NCBI GenBank assembly: GCA_023229575.1 | Contig: JALNYZ010000043.1 | Location: 1 to 31,152 of the forward strand | Source of the DNA: Prolixibacteraceae bacterium | GTDB lineage: Bacteria > Bacteroidota > Bacteroidia > Bacteroidales > Prolixibacteraceae | Length of the DNA stretch: 31,152 nucleotides | Direction: 5' to 3' | Shown here: piece after piece, positions 6,754-14,963 of the stretch | Numbering within the stretch: position 1 is the stretch's first letter | How the letters are laid out: the number at the start of each line of letters is the position of its first letter | Notes under the pieces: generated by a model | Database searches by the model: none | Told to the model about the DNA's origin: nothing | Seen by the model: only the letters and a program-made list of their open reading frames with translations | Program-made: the position numbers and the translations under genes

Positions 6754-9098
6754 AAGAACTGCTTCTCGGCAGATTCATCTTCCTTTTCCTCAACCATCAC
6801 CTTTCGGCAGTCCATGTCAACATTAAAGCCGGGAGGGACTTCGAAGACGGTTGATTGAGTGTAACCCAGGGAGCGGTCACGGAAAAGGCTGTTCATGTAA
6901 TAACCGTAGACTGGCAGCGCCATGCTGGCCCCTTGCCCTGCAGATAACCCTTCGAAGTGAATACTCCTGAGATCTCCACCAGTCCAGACGCCGGTTACCA
7001 ATTCTGGTGTGATGCCCATAAACCAACCATCAGACTGATTCTGAGTGGTGCCTGTTTTGCCTGCAACATCTGCCTTTATATTTCCATAGGATACATCCCT
7101 GCGCAGTCTTGCGCTGGTTCCTTCATTGACAACGGCTTCCATCAGGTTGATCATCAGATAGGCTGTTTTTGCGTCGATGGCATCGTGCGATTCGGGAGAA
7201 AACCGTGCCAAAACATTGCCATTGCGGTCTTCTATCCTGGTTACACAATAAGGTTTGGTATAGACACCATGATTTCCATATGTTCCATAAGCCCCTACCA
7301 TCTCATACACTGAAACATCGGAAGTTCCCAAAAACATAGACGGCACAGCATCTATCGGACTGGTAATACCTAATTTATGCATCATGTCGGCCATTGCCTG
7401 TGGATTGAATTGCTTCATCACCCAGGCAGATATCTGGTTGACAGAGTTGGCCAATCCCCATTTCAGGGTCACCATTTTACCATCCATTTTCGTCTCCCCC
7501 GAGTTTTTAGCCGTCCAGGTAGAGCCATCAAACAGGGTAAAGGAGTGTTCTGTATTTGGGACAAGCGTACAAGGTGAGAAACCATTCTGCATAGCCAGTG
7601 TGTAAAGGAATGGCTTAACAGTAGATCCCACCTGGCGACGGCCGCTCTTCACCATGTCGTACATGAAATGTTTGTAGTTGGGCCCACCCACCCACGCTTT
7701 GATTTTACCGGTTTTCACCTCCATGGTCATCATGGCGGAACGCAAAAAACCAAGGTGATATTTAATCGAATCGAGCGGTGACATTACAGTATCGATCTCA
7801 CCTCTCCACGAAAAGACAGTCATCTCAGTCCGGGTAAGGAATGCTCTCTTAATCTCGTTGGCGTTTATTCCTTGCGAGCGCATCGAACGGTATCGATCAC
7901 TCCCCTTCATCATGTTGTCGTAAACCTGCTGCGCTTGCTCATTGGTCAGGTCGTTGGAGAAAGGCCGGTTGCGCTGACCTTTGATACGCTCATTGAACAG
8001 GGGTTGGACATTCTTGCTTAAATGGGTAATAACAGCCTTTTCTGCATACATCTGCATCCTCATGTCAATGGTAGAGTAAATCTTCAGACCATCGGTGTAG
8101 ATATCGTAGAGCTTTCCGTCTGGTTTCGGATTTTTGGTACACCACCCGTATAGGGGGTTGTTATCCCACTCGATCGAATCCTCATGAAATTGAAGCAGTT
8201 GCCAAGCCTTGTAATTCTCTCTTTCCGGTCTGGGCGCATTAAGAAGTGTACGCAGATATTCAGTGAAATAGGTTCCCGGCGTCGATTTATAATCTTCCTT
8301 ATGAAAACTTAGGTTAAGGGGCAATGTTTTGTAATGGTTGAATTCCGCATCGGTCAAATATCCATTTTTATTCATCTGGGAGAGAACCACATTCCTTCTT
8401 GCCAAAACAAGTTGCGGCCTCCTGACGGGATTGTACAAAGATGAATTTTTTGCCATACCCACCAGCATGGCCGCCTGTTCCAGGGTCAATTTATCGGGAG
8501 TTGTACCGAAGTATATTTGTGAAGCCGATTTGATACCAACGGCCAGGTTCAAAAAGTCGTACTTGTTGAGGTACATCGAGATGATCTCCTCCTTGGTAAA
8601 ACTTCGTTCCAGTTTGACGGCAATCACCCATTCCCTCAATTTACGTACCGCCAGCTGAAATTTGTTGGTGATATCCTCCCGGGGAAAGAGCATCTTGGCC
8701 AGTTGCTGCGATAGCGTACTTCCGCCGCCCGCACTTTGGTCACCGGTTGCGATCCCTTTGAAGACCCTGAAAAGACCCCGGAGGTCGATGCCCGGATGAC
8801 TGTAAAAACGCTCGTCTTCTGTAGCAATCAAAGCATGGATTACATTCGGACTGATGGCGTCAAAACTGGTAAAGGTCCGATTCTCCTTGTAATAATACCG
8901 TCGCATCACCAAACTATCAGCCGTGTAAACCTCTGAGGCCAGAGAGGACTCGATATTTTCAAGTTCCGTCAATGTTGGCATGTATCCCAGTTTGCCATCG
9001 CTAATCAGCGTGAATAGAATCACAATTGCCAGAACTCCGGCAGCAAAAACAGACCAGAAGACGATCAGGTATTTTTTAAATGGGTTGTTCGAAGTCAT
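6750..9098 (-). CDS. Penicillin-binding protein 1A (class A, bifunctional)
   Basis: A 782-residue membrane enzyme that polymerises glycan strands and cross-links peptides in peptidoglycan. N-terminal anchor helix about 10-32. GT51 glycosyltransferase domain about 55-235, with TEDERFYSHPGID (catalytic Glu94) and GGGSTLSQQLAKML (124-137). Transpeptidase domain about 420-760, with SxxK as STVK (Ser492, Lys495), SVN at 552-554 and KTGT at 681-684. All catalytic motifs are intact. It is encoded alone on the minus strand, convergent with the STN-domain gene. A -7-like TATATTTG lies only 10 nt ahead of the start, which would give a very short 5' leader. Confidence 0.96.
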   Translation of the reverse strand: MTSNNPFKKYLIVFWSVFAAGVLAIVILFTLISDGKLGYMPTLTELENIESSLASEVYTADSLVMRRYYYKENRTFTSFDAISPNVIHALIATEDERFYSHPGIDLRGLFRVFKGIATGDQSAGGGSTLSQQLAKMLFPREDITNKFQLAVRKLREWVIAVKLERSFTKEEIISMYLNKYDFLNLAVGIKSASQIYFGTTPDKLTLEQAAMLVGMAKNSSLYNPVRRPQLVLARRNVVLSQMNKNGYLTDAEFNHYKTLPLNLSFHKEDYKSTPGTYFTEYLRTLLNAPRPERENYKAWQLLQFHEDSIEWDNNPLYGWCTKNPKPDGKLYDIYTDGLKIYSTIDMRMQMYAEKAVITHLSKNVQPLFNERIKGQRNRPFSNDLTNEQAQQVYDNMMKGSDRYRSMRSQGINANEIKRAFLTRTEMTVFSWRGEIDTVMSPLDSIKYHLGFLRSAMMTMEVKTGKIKAWVGGPNYKHFMYDMVKSGRRQVGSTVKPFLYTLAMQNGFSPCTLVPNTEHSFTLFDGSTWTAKNSGETKMDGKMVTLKWGLANSVNQISAWVMKQFNPQAMADMMHKLGITSPIDAVPSMFLGTSDVSVYEMVGAYGTYGNHGVYTKPYCVTRIEDRNGNVLARFSPESHDAIDAKTAYLMINLMEAVVNEGTSARLRRDVSYGNIKADVAGKTGTTQNQSDGWFMGITPELVTGVWTGGDLRSIHFEGLSAGQGASMALPVYGYYMNSLFRDRSLGYTQSTVFEVPPGFNVDMDCRKVMVEEKEDESAEKQFF

Positions 9099-9107
9099 AG
9101 ATGGCTA

Positions 9108-9115
9108 CAAATATA
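9108..9115 (-). promoter_or_regulatory. -7 element (TATATTTG) for PBP1A gene
   Basis: Read on the minus strand, TATATTTG is an exact TAnnTTTG match 10 nt before the PBP1A ATG. No TTG is found 19-21 nt upstream. A short near-palindrome (TAGCAATCAA / TTGATGCTA) overlaps the region at 9113-9136. Initiation here would make an almost leaderless mRNA. Confidence 0.4.
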
Positions 9116-9150
9116 GCAATCAATTTTTTTGATGCTATTAAATTTTATTA

Positions 9151-9220
9151 TTACACAGAGGAACACCAGGAGGTAACACAACTTGTCCCGATACTTCGGG
9201 AGAGTTACACAGAGAAAAGG
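9151..9220. repeat. ACACAGAG-word repeat, left arm (copy 1)
   Basis: Contains TTACACAGAG, AACACCAGGAGG and TTACACAGAG words, plus an embedded hairpin TCCCGA...TCGGGA (9186-9201). The first 30 nt (9151-9180) are the reverse complement, with one mismatch, of 23035-23064, fourteen kilobases away. The right arm of this copy lies at 9312-9356. Confidence 0.8.
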
Positions 9221-9311
9221 AATTGTTTGAAAAGTTTATATTGTTTGAAATGTTTTGGTAGATAACCTTCAAACCTTTTAAACCCTCCAAACCCTTTAAA
9301 CTTTTTCATAT

Positions 9312-9356
9312 TTTCTCTGTGTAACTCTGTGCTTCTCTGTGCAACTCTGTGTATTA
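9312..9356. repeat. CTCTGTG-word repeat, right arm (copy 1)
   Basis: Successive 10-nt words (CTCTGTGTAA, CTCTGTGCTT, CTCTGTGCAA, CTCTGTGTAT) complement the ACACAGAG words at 9151-9220. Between the arms is a second inner pair of words (GTTTGAAAAG/ATTGTTTGAAA against CTTCAAACC/CCTTTAAA). The whole 9151-9356 block can therefore fold as nested hairpins between ftcD and the PBP1A gene. Confidence 0.8.
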
Positions 9357-9357
9357 A

Positions 9358-11049
9358 CTACTTGGCACTAATCTTCAAAAGAACCTTCTTCTGAATTTGC
9401 TCACAACGTTTAATAACCTCTTTTTCAATACGACCAGCCTGTTCCAACGTCTCTTTCACTAAATTAGGATCCTTTATCTCTACCGCGTTGATCCTGACAT
9501 TTAAGCAGGCGCCAGAAACAGCAGTTCTGAGGCATAGCGCACCCACAGCCGCATCGCTGGATGAGTTGGGATTCCCAATCTCCGCCATTTTCTCCAGCAT
9601 TTCAAGCGCCCCGGCGGTTACCTTCATCACCCTGAACGGAACTTCAATGGCCTTTAACGTTGCCTCCTGGATTGCTTGTCTGCGAAACTCCTTCTGGTCC
9701 GGATTCTCTTTCGGCAGGCCGAAGGCTTCCATCACTAAGTTGAAGGCGCGGGTATCCTCGTCAACCAAAAATAGCAGCTCCTCATAGGCGATTTTCCCCT
9801 TTTCTGCCCAATTGGAAAACTCCTCCCATCGCTCATCCCAACCCCGTTTATGGGCTGACAGATTGGCGACCATGGATCCGAGGGCAGCGCCCAAAGCGCC
9901 CACAGCCGCAGAGATAGAACCTCCACCCGGGGCTGGTGAATCGGATGCGGTCTCGTAGGTAAACTTTCGCAAAGAGTGGTCTGCCTGCTGGTTTTTCAAC
10001 TCATCCCTGAGCAGATATTCTATGATTCTCTTTTGGGGATCAAAAGGAGCCAGTTCTCCCAAACCAAGCGAATGGACAGCCATTTCTATAATCTCCTCAT
10101 CCGGAATTCCTGATGAACGGTTCTGTTTGTGCAGGAAATACTTCCCGGCATCGAGCATGCATTGCAGCGGCACAACCCCAATCAGTTCCGATCCGGTTAC
10201 CCTGATTCCGTGTTCAGCAGCTTTGTTACAAACCTCATCAAAAGCAACGTGGACAGGGGTTACAGTAATATCCGTCAGGTTCATCGAGATCTGCGCCATC
10301 CGGTACTCTTTGATGTACCATCCGATAGCCCTTACTTTCTTTAGCGTACCCGGGATACGAATGGGTTCACCATTTTTGTCGTTGACGATTTTCCCGGTAA
10401 ACGGATCCCCTTCACGCAGAATCCGACCTGCCTCCCGCACATCGAAGGCAATGGAGTTGGCCCGCCTGACAGAGGTGGTATTGAGGTTGATGTTGTAGGC
10501 AATCAAAAAATTCCTGGCGCCAATGGCAACGGCCCCCGACCTGGCATTAAATTCTGCAGGACCGAAATCCGGTTTCCACTCTTTTGAGACAATTTTGGAG
10601 GGAAGTCCTTCGTATTCTCCCGACCGGCAATTGGCCAGACTTTGGCGTTTGGGCTCAAAAGCTGCCTGTTCGTAACAGTATACCGGTATTTGAAGCTCCT
10701 CACCAACCCGCTTCGCCAGAGCCCTGGCATATTCCACCGTCTCCTCCATCGTAATTCCCGATACAGGTACCAGCGGACAAACATCCGTAGCTCCAAACCG
10801 GGGATGCTCACCTGTGTGGTGACGCATGTCAATCAATTCCGAAGCCTTCTTGATAGCCTGAAAGGCAGCTTCAACCACTATTTCAGGTTCTCCTGCAAAA
10901 GTTACCACCGTGCGGTTGGTGGCGTAACCCGGATCGACATTGAGCAGTTTGATCCCTTGAACTTTTTCAATCACTTCAGTAATCAGACGGATCACCTCCA
11001 GCTCTCTCCCTTCCGAAAAATTTGGCACACACTCGATAATCTGTTTCAT
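9358..11049 (-). CDS. ftcD: Bifunctional glutamate formimidoyltransferase / formimidoyl-THF cyclodeaminase
   Basis: A 563-residue fusion like vertebrate FTCD. The formiminotransferase part covers about 1-335 (IECVPNFSEGRELEVI at the start, VDPGYATNRTVVTFAGEP, then TGEHPRFGATDVCPLVPVSG). The cyclodeaminase part covers about 355-560 (DSPAPGGGSISAAVGALGAA, the folate-site glycine motif). It moves the formimino group of N-formimino-L-glutamate to tetrahydrofolate and then releases ammonia, giving glutamate and 5,10-methenyl-THF. It is the last gene of the hut cluster, and its presence explains why no HutG or HutF-type hydrolase is seen. A 29-bp perfect hairpin separates it from hutI. Confidence 0.95.
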   Translation of the reverse strand: MKQIIECVPNFSEGRELEVIRLITEVIEKVQGIKLLNVDPGYATNRTVVTFAGEPEIVVEAAFQAIKKASELIDMRHHTGEHPRFGATDVCPLVPVSGITMEETVEYARALAKRVGEELQIPVYCYEQAAFEPKRQSLANCRSGEYEGLPSKIVSKEWKPDFGPAEFNARSGAVAIGARNFLIAYNINLNTTSVRRANSIAFDVREAGRILREGDPFTGKIVNDKNGEPIRIPGTLKKVRAIGWYIKEYRMAQISMNLTDITVTPVHVAFDEVCNKAAEHGIRVTGSELIGVVPLQCMLDAGKYFLHKQNRSSGIPDEEIIEMAVHSLGLGELAPFDPQKRIIEYLLRDELKNQQADHSLRKFTYETASDSPAPGGGSISAAVGALGAALGSMVANLSAHKRGWDERWEEFSNWAEKGKIAYEELLFLVDEDTRAFNLVMEAFGLPKENPDQKEFRRQAIQEATLKAIEVPFRVMKVTAGALEMLEKMAEIGNPNSSSDAAVGALCLRTAVSGACLNVRINAVEIKDPNLVKETLEQAGRIEKEVIKRCEQIQKKVLLKISAK

Positions 11050-11103
11050 ATTTATCTTCTTTTCTGATAGTTGCGTATAATAAACATTAATGCTTTTTTC
11101 ATC

Positions 11104-11167
11104 AAGTTATGAGTTATAAGTTATGAGTTATGGAGCATCATAACTCATAACTTATAACTCATAACTT
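11104..11167. repeat. 29-bp perfect hairpin of GTTATGA/GTTATAA heptamers
   Basis: Arms 11104-11132 and 11139-11167 are exact complements of 29 nt around the 6-nt loop GAGCAT. Each arm reads as tandem heptamers GTTATGA, GTTATAA, GTTATGA, GTTATG. The right arm overlaps the 3' end of hutI and provides its final Lys-Leu and TGA. There is no T-run after the stem in the hutI direction. It could still stall RNA polymerase or protect a processed 3' end between hutI and ftcD. Confidence 0.9.
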
Positions 11168-12421
11168 TTTGGTTACTTCATTGCCGCTTTCCCATACCAT
11201 CGTCGGTTTCAACATCCCCTGTTGGTACAATATTTCCCTATAATTCCTACCGGGGAAGCCTATAAAGTCGGCAATATTCCTCTTTTTCAGGATTCCTCTG
11301 TCGCTCAAATTCAAGGCATGTGCTGCACGGAAGGTGATGGCCGACAGCTGTTCTGCATTGGATAGTTTTTCGAAAGTACCCAGGATGGCTGTTTGAATCA
11401 GCAGGTCGCCCATCGGCGCTGAACCGGGATTCCAATCTGATCCGATGGCCAGACAACACCCGGCATCCAGCAGCTTTCGGGCCGGAGCAAACTGACAGCC
11501 TAGTCCAATCGAAGCGCCCGGAAGAGCCATGGCCACAACCTCCGAAGCAGCAAGCTCTGTGATCGCATCAACACCAATCATCTCCAAATGATCGACACTT
11601 TTTGCCCCAACTTTTACGGCCAGCGATACACCACCCGAGGTAAACTGCTCTCCGTGCACGACCAACTCAAAGCCCATCTTTTTTGCTTCAAGCAGGTATT
11701 TCCCGGCTTCCTGAACCCCAAAAGCGCCTTCCTCCACAAAAATATCGATGCGGTTGGTGAGCTTCTCCTTTTTGATAATCGGGAGCAATTTCTCTGCAAG
11801 AATCTGAAGATAATCGGTTGCCCCTCCGTCAAAATCCTTTGGTTTTATATGGGCAGCCAAACAGGTAGAAACCAGGTCGATGGAGTGCTCCTGATTTGCA
11901 GAACGGATGATTTCGAGTAGCAAGATTTCACCTTCAGGGTTAAGCGCGTAACCGGTTTTTACCTCACAAGTGGTAATTCCATTCGCAAGCTGCCTGTCTG
12001 CCCTCATTTTCAGTAACATTTTCAGCTCTACATCTGTGGCATTCCTGGTTTTGGTGACCGTGTCCCAGATGCCTCCACCGCTTCGCACAATTTCTGTGTA
12101 ACTTTTTCCCTCGAGCCGCATGGCATAATCATTCTCGCGGCTTCCTGCCCAACAGAGGTGGGTATGCGCATCCACCAATCCTGGAAGCGCAATCATATCA
12201 CTTTCAATGTATTGGATTTCAGGATGAGCTGAATTGTATTTGGCACAAAGCTCCCCGAAAAGACCAATCTCCAGAATTATCCCAGCCTGATGTACAACTC
12301 CTGCCTTCTCAATTATCTCCAATTGAGCATCCTTCAAACTCCCTTTGAGTGGAAGATGATCCATCGTCAGAAGCTGTTTGAATGGTCCTGTAATAAAGAT
12401 TGGGATTTGTTGGTTGTTCAT
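11159..12421 (-). CDS. hutI: Imidazolonepropionase
   Basis: A 420-residue amidohydrolase of the third step of histidine breakdown, opening the imidazolone ring to N-formimino-L-glutamate. Metal-site motifs are present: VDAHTHLCWAGSR (HxH, about residues 81-93), the VVHGEQF His in the middle, and the late Asp in AIGSDWNPGSAPMGD. Length matches the family (about 400-420). It follows the NYN gene and precedes ftcD on the minus strand. The last residues (KKL) and the stop are encoded inside a heptamer repeat, so the native C-terminus may have been altered by repeat insertion. Confidence 0.95.
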   Translation of the reverse strand: MNNQQIPIFITGPFKQLLTMDHLPLKGSLKDAQLEIIEKAGVVHQAGIILEIGLFGELCAKYNSAHPEIQYIESDMIALPGLVDAHTHLCWAGSRENDYAMRLEGKSYTEIVRSGGGIWDTVTKTRNATDVELKMLLKMRADRQLANGITTCEVKTGYALNPEGEILLLEIIRSANQEHSIDLVSTCLAAHIKPKDFDGGATDYLQILAEKLLPIIKKEKLTNRIDIFVEEGAFGVQEAGKYLLEAKKMGFELVVHGEQFTSGGVSLAVKVGAKSVDHLEMIGVDAITELAASEVVAMALPGASIGLGCQFAPARKLLDAGCCLAIGSDWNPGSAPMGDLLIQTAILGTFEKLSNAEQLSAITFRAAHALNLSDRGILKKRNIADFIGFPGRNYREILYQQGMLKPTMVWESGNEVTKKL

Positions 12422-12477
12422 TTCAATAAATACTTAGACTCGAGGCATGTCGATAAAATAAACTGATTGATGGTTCT

Positions 12478-13113
12478 TTATGACCATTCAGAAGGTTTAC
12501 GAAGAATATACCCATCACTTTTCTTCAACTCAGCAGGGAATTGACTGTCGATAAGCTTTTTACGTCCAATTATGATTGATCCTCTCGCATTTAATGCAAC
12601 TGATGAATTTTGACGTTTTGGTGGAAAAGCCACAAAGACCCTTTTTTGCTTAAACAATGAGTGAATAGCCTTGATTGGCGGAACTAAATCACTATCCCCA
12701 GAGATTAACATAGCCATATCAAAATTATCTTGGTATGCATCAATAAGCATTTGAGTAGCGATGTTAACATCCGTCATTTTCTCATTGTAAGTACGCCAGT
12801 TAAACCCACAACGTTTGCATTCAATACTACTGGATTGGTAATGACCATAAATTACCTTTACATTCGTCGTTTCCAGTGCATCAATATAGGTAGATTGACG
12901 TTTTTGTTTATCTGGATTGTTGCCAACCCTGCTGGTAAAGTATTTCACTCCTACAAGTTCCTGATTGGGTTTTAAAACATTGGAAGCTAAAAGGTGGAGA
13001 TCTAACCATTTGCAATTCTCAAATCCAGCCTCCTTCATGCCAAAATAAAGATTGAATCCGTCTATATAAGCGATGACTCGCTCTTTTTTTTCATTTTTAT
13101 TTGTTTCTGTCAT
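12478..13113 (-). CDS. NYN-domain (PIN-like RNase fold) protein
   Basis: A 211-residue NYN/LabA-like protein. The N-terminal strand VIAYIDGFNLYFGMKEAG carries the first acidic residue of the PIN-like active site. MTDVNIATQMLIDAYQ and MAMLISGDSDLVPPIKAI supply the remaining conserved Asp residues. A CKRCG pair near residue 97 may be half of a zinc site. Members are metal-dependent RNases or RNA-binding proteins. It interrupts the hut cluster between hutU and hutI and has no metabolic link to it. A near-ideal promoter starting inside its first codons points away on the plus strand toward a predicted small RNA. Confidence 0.88.
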   Translation of the reverse strand: MTETNKNEKKERVIAYIDGFNLYFGMKEAGFENCKWLDLHLLASNVLKPNQELVGVKYFTSRVGNNPDKQKRQSTYIDALETTNVKVIYGHYQSSSIECKRCGFNWRTYNEKMTDVNIATQMLIDAYQDNFDMAMLISGDSDLVPPIKAIHSLFKQKRVFVAFPPKRQNSSVALNARGSIIIGRKKLIDSQFPAELKKSDGYILRKPSEWS

Positions 13114-13130
13114 TTTGAGTATTACTTTTG
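13101..13130 (+). promoter_or_regulatory. TTG-N19-TACTTTTG promoter, divergent from the NYN gene
   Basis: TTG (13101-13103), 19 nt, then TACTTTTG (13123-13130) matches the Bacteroidota promoter consensus TTG-N19-TAnnTTTG exactly in sequence and spacing. It is the only such full match I found in the window. It overlaps the first codons of the NYN gene but reads the opposite way. Confidence 0.6.
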
Positions 13131-13136
13131 TAGTAC

Positions 13137-13198
13137 TAAAACATCACTAAAGATAGCATCTTTGGTTCGACGCTCCGAAAGGGGCGTTTCTTATTTTA
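13137..13198 (+). ncRNA. Predicted small structured RNA divergent from the NYN gene
   Basis: About 60 nt, from the expected start site of the promoter at 13101-13130 to a T-rich end. It contains a stem AAAGAT-AGC-ATCTTT (13149-13163) and a strong GNRA-capped terminator ACGCTCC-GAAA-GGGGCGT (13170-13187) followed by TTCTTATTTTATAT. No coding frame fits. The promoter, compact structure and intrinsic terminator together suggest a free small RNA, possibly a partner or target of the adjacent NYN protein. That link is inference only. Confidence 0.45.
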
Positions 13199-13260
13199 TA
13201 TCATTTCCCCCATCAACAGCTTCCAATTTCAGTCGGTGACAATTTGCCACCAACTCCTTT

Positions 13261-13280
13261 ATAACTTATAACTCATAACT
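13261..13280. repeat. GTTATGA/GTTATAA-word repeat at hutU 3' end
   Basis: ATAACTTATAACTCATAACT is the same word family as 11104-11167 and 17465-17555. On the minus strand it encodes the last residues of HutU (Ser-Tyr-Glu-Leu) and the TAA. Confidence 0.8.
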
Positions 13281-14963
13281 GTCCCTCAACTCCATTCCAA
13301 ACTGATGAAGTGTCTTTGTTGCCTCTTCGTACCCCGCATCATGATGCCTGAATACACCCATAGCCGGATCGTTGTACAGGACGCGTTTTATGCATTCAGC
13401 TGCCCGGTCGGTACCATCCGCCAGCACAACCATCCCGGCATGCTGTGAATAGCCCATCCCTACTCCGCCACCGTGGTGGAAAGATACCCAGGTGGCTCCT
13501 CCGGCCGTATTCGACATCAGGTTGAGGAGTGGCCAGTCAGAGACGGCATCGCTGCCATCTTTCATCTTTTCCGTTTCACGGTTGGGTGAGGCAACCGATC
13601 CACAGTCGAGGTGGTCGCGGCCAATAACGATGGGAGCCTTCACTTTGCCGGTTTTAACCAGGTCATTGAAAAGCAGTCCGGCCTTCTCGCGCTCCCCCAT
13701 GCCAAGCCAGCAAATCCGGGCAGGAAGGCCCTGGAAGGAGACCCTTTCGTGCGCCTTTTTAAGCCAAGCGATCATGTGATAGTTCTCCGGAAATGCTTCA
13801 ATGAGCGCCTGGTCCGTTGTATAAATATCTTCCGGATCACCCGACAAGGCCACCCATCTGAAAGGTCCTTTCCCCTCGCAGAAAAGCGGCCGGATAAATT
13901 TCGGGGTAAATCCGTCGTAGTCGTACGCATTTGGTTCACCTCCCTGTTTGGCCATCTCCCGAAGATTGTTTCCATAATCGAAAGTGATACTTCCAAACTC
14001 CTGCAGCTTCAGCATCAATCCGACATGGCGTGCCATGCTTTTCATGGAGCGTTCCCGGTAGCCAGCGGGGTCTGATTTTCTTAGCAGGATGGCCTCATCC
14101 AGCGACATTCCGTTCGGAACATAGCCATGAAGCGGATCATGTGCGGAGGTCTGGTCGGTGAGAACATCCGGGACAATACCCTCGTTCAGCAGATTCTGAA
14201 GTGTATCGCCGATATCTGCCACCAACCCGACTGAAATGGCATCACCTTTCTCTTTAGCGCATAAAACAAGATCTACAGCTTCCCGGTAGGAATAGGCAAT
14301 GTTATCGATGTAACCGCTCTTCAATCTTTTTTTGATCCTTTCCGGATCGATGTCAACACCCAGGAATGTGGCACCGGCCATGGTTGCGGCCAGAGGTTGG
14401 GCTCCGCCCATTCCACCCAAACCACCTGATACCAGCAATTTATGTCTAAGATTGTTGTTAAAATATTTTTTTCCACAGGCGGCAAAGGTTTCATAGGTTC
14501 CCTGTAAAATGCCCTGGCTTCCTATGTAGATCCAGCTTCCGGCCGTCATCTGGCCGTACATCATCAATCCGTCCTGTTTAAGTTGTTCGAAATGTTCCCA
14601 CGTGGCCCAGGCGGGCACCAGGTTGCTGTTGGCAATCAATACCCTGGGCGCCAGTGGATGAGACCGAACGACGCCCACGGCTTTGCCTGATTGCACCAGC
14701 AGGGAGTGATCCTCATCCAAAGTAAGCAACTCCTTTATGATTTGTTGAAGCGCCTCTTTGCTACGCGCCGCCTGACCTGTACCCCCGTAGACAACAAGCT
14801 CTTCGGGATTTTCTGCCACCTCCCGGTCGAGGTTGTTGAGCAGCATTCTGAGTGGCGCCTCCGTCTGCCACGATTTGGCGTGCAGAGTATTTCCCCGGGG
14901 AGCGTGGTAATTGGGATGGGCAGCATATTTCTCAATAAATTCCAAATAGTTCATCCTCTTCAT
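13266..14963 (-). CDS. hutU: Urocanate hydratase
   Basis: An NAD-dependent cytosolic enzyme converting urocanate to imidazolonepropionate. From the ATG at 14963 it has 565 residues. The frame is open to a GTG at 14999, but the ATG gives the family's usual N-terminus (YLEFIEKYAAHPNYHAPRG); 14954 is also possible. The NAD-binding GGLGGMGGAQPLAATMAGA lies near residue 180, and HHGGGVGMGYSQHAGMV is the conserved C-terminal motif. The start overlaps the end of hutH by about 30 nt, so the two are translationally coupled. The last four residues and stop come from a heptamer repeat. Confidence 0.96.
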   Translation of the reverse strand: MKRMNYLEFIEKYAAHPNYHAPRGNTLHAKSWQTEAPLRMLLNNLDREVAENPEELVVYGGTGQAARSKEALQQIIKELLTLDEDHSLLVQSGKAVGVVRSHPLAPRVLIANSNLVPAWATWEHFEQLKQDGLMMYGQMTAGSWIYIGSQGILQGTYETFAACGKKYFNNNLRHKLLVSGGLGGMGGAQPLAATMAGATFLGVDIDPERIKKRLKSGYIDNIAYSYREAVDLVLCAKEKGDAISVGLVADIGDTLQNLLNEGIVPDVLTDQTSAHDPLHGYVPNGMSLDEAILLRKSDPAGYRERSMKSMARHVGLMLKLQEFGSITFDYGNNLREMAKQGGEPNAYDYDGFTPKFIRPLFCEGKGPFRWVALSGDPEDIYTTDQALIEAFPENYHMIAWLKKAHERVSFQGLPARICWLGMGEREKAGLLFNDLVKTGKVKAPIVIGRDHLDCGSVASPNRETEKMKDGSDAVSDWPLLNLMSNTAGGATWVSFHHGGGVGMGYSQHAGMVVLADGTDRAAECIKRVLYNDPAMGVFRHHDAGYEEATKTLHQFGMELRDSYEL

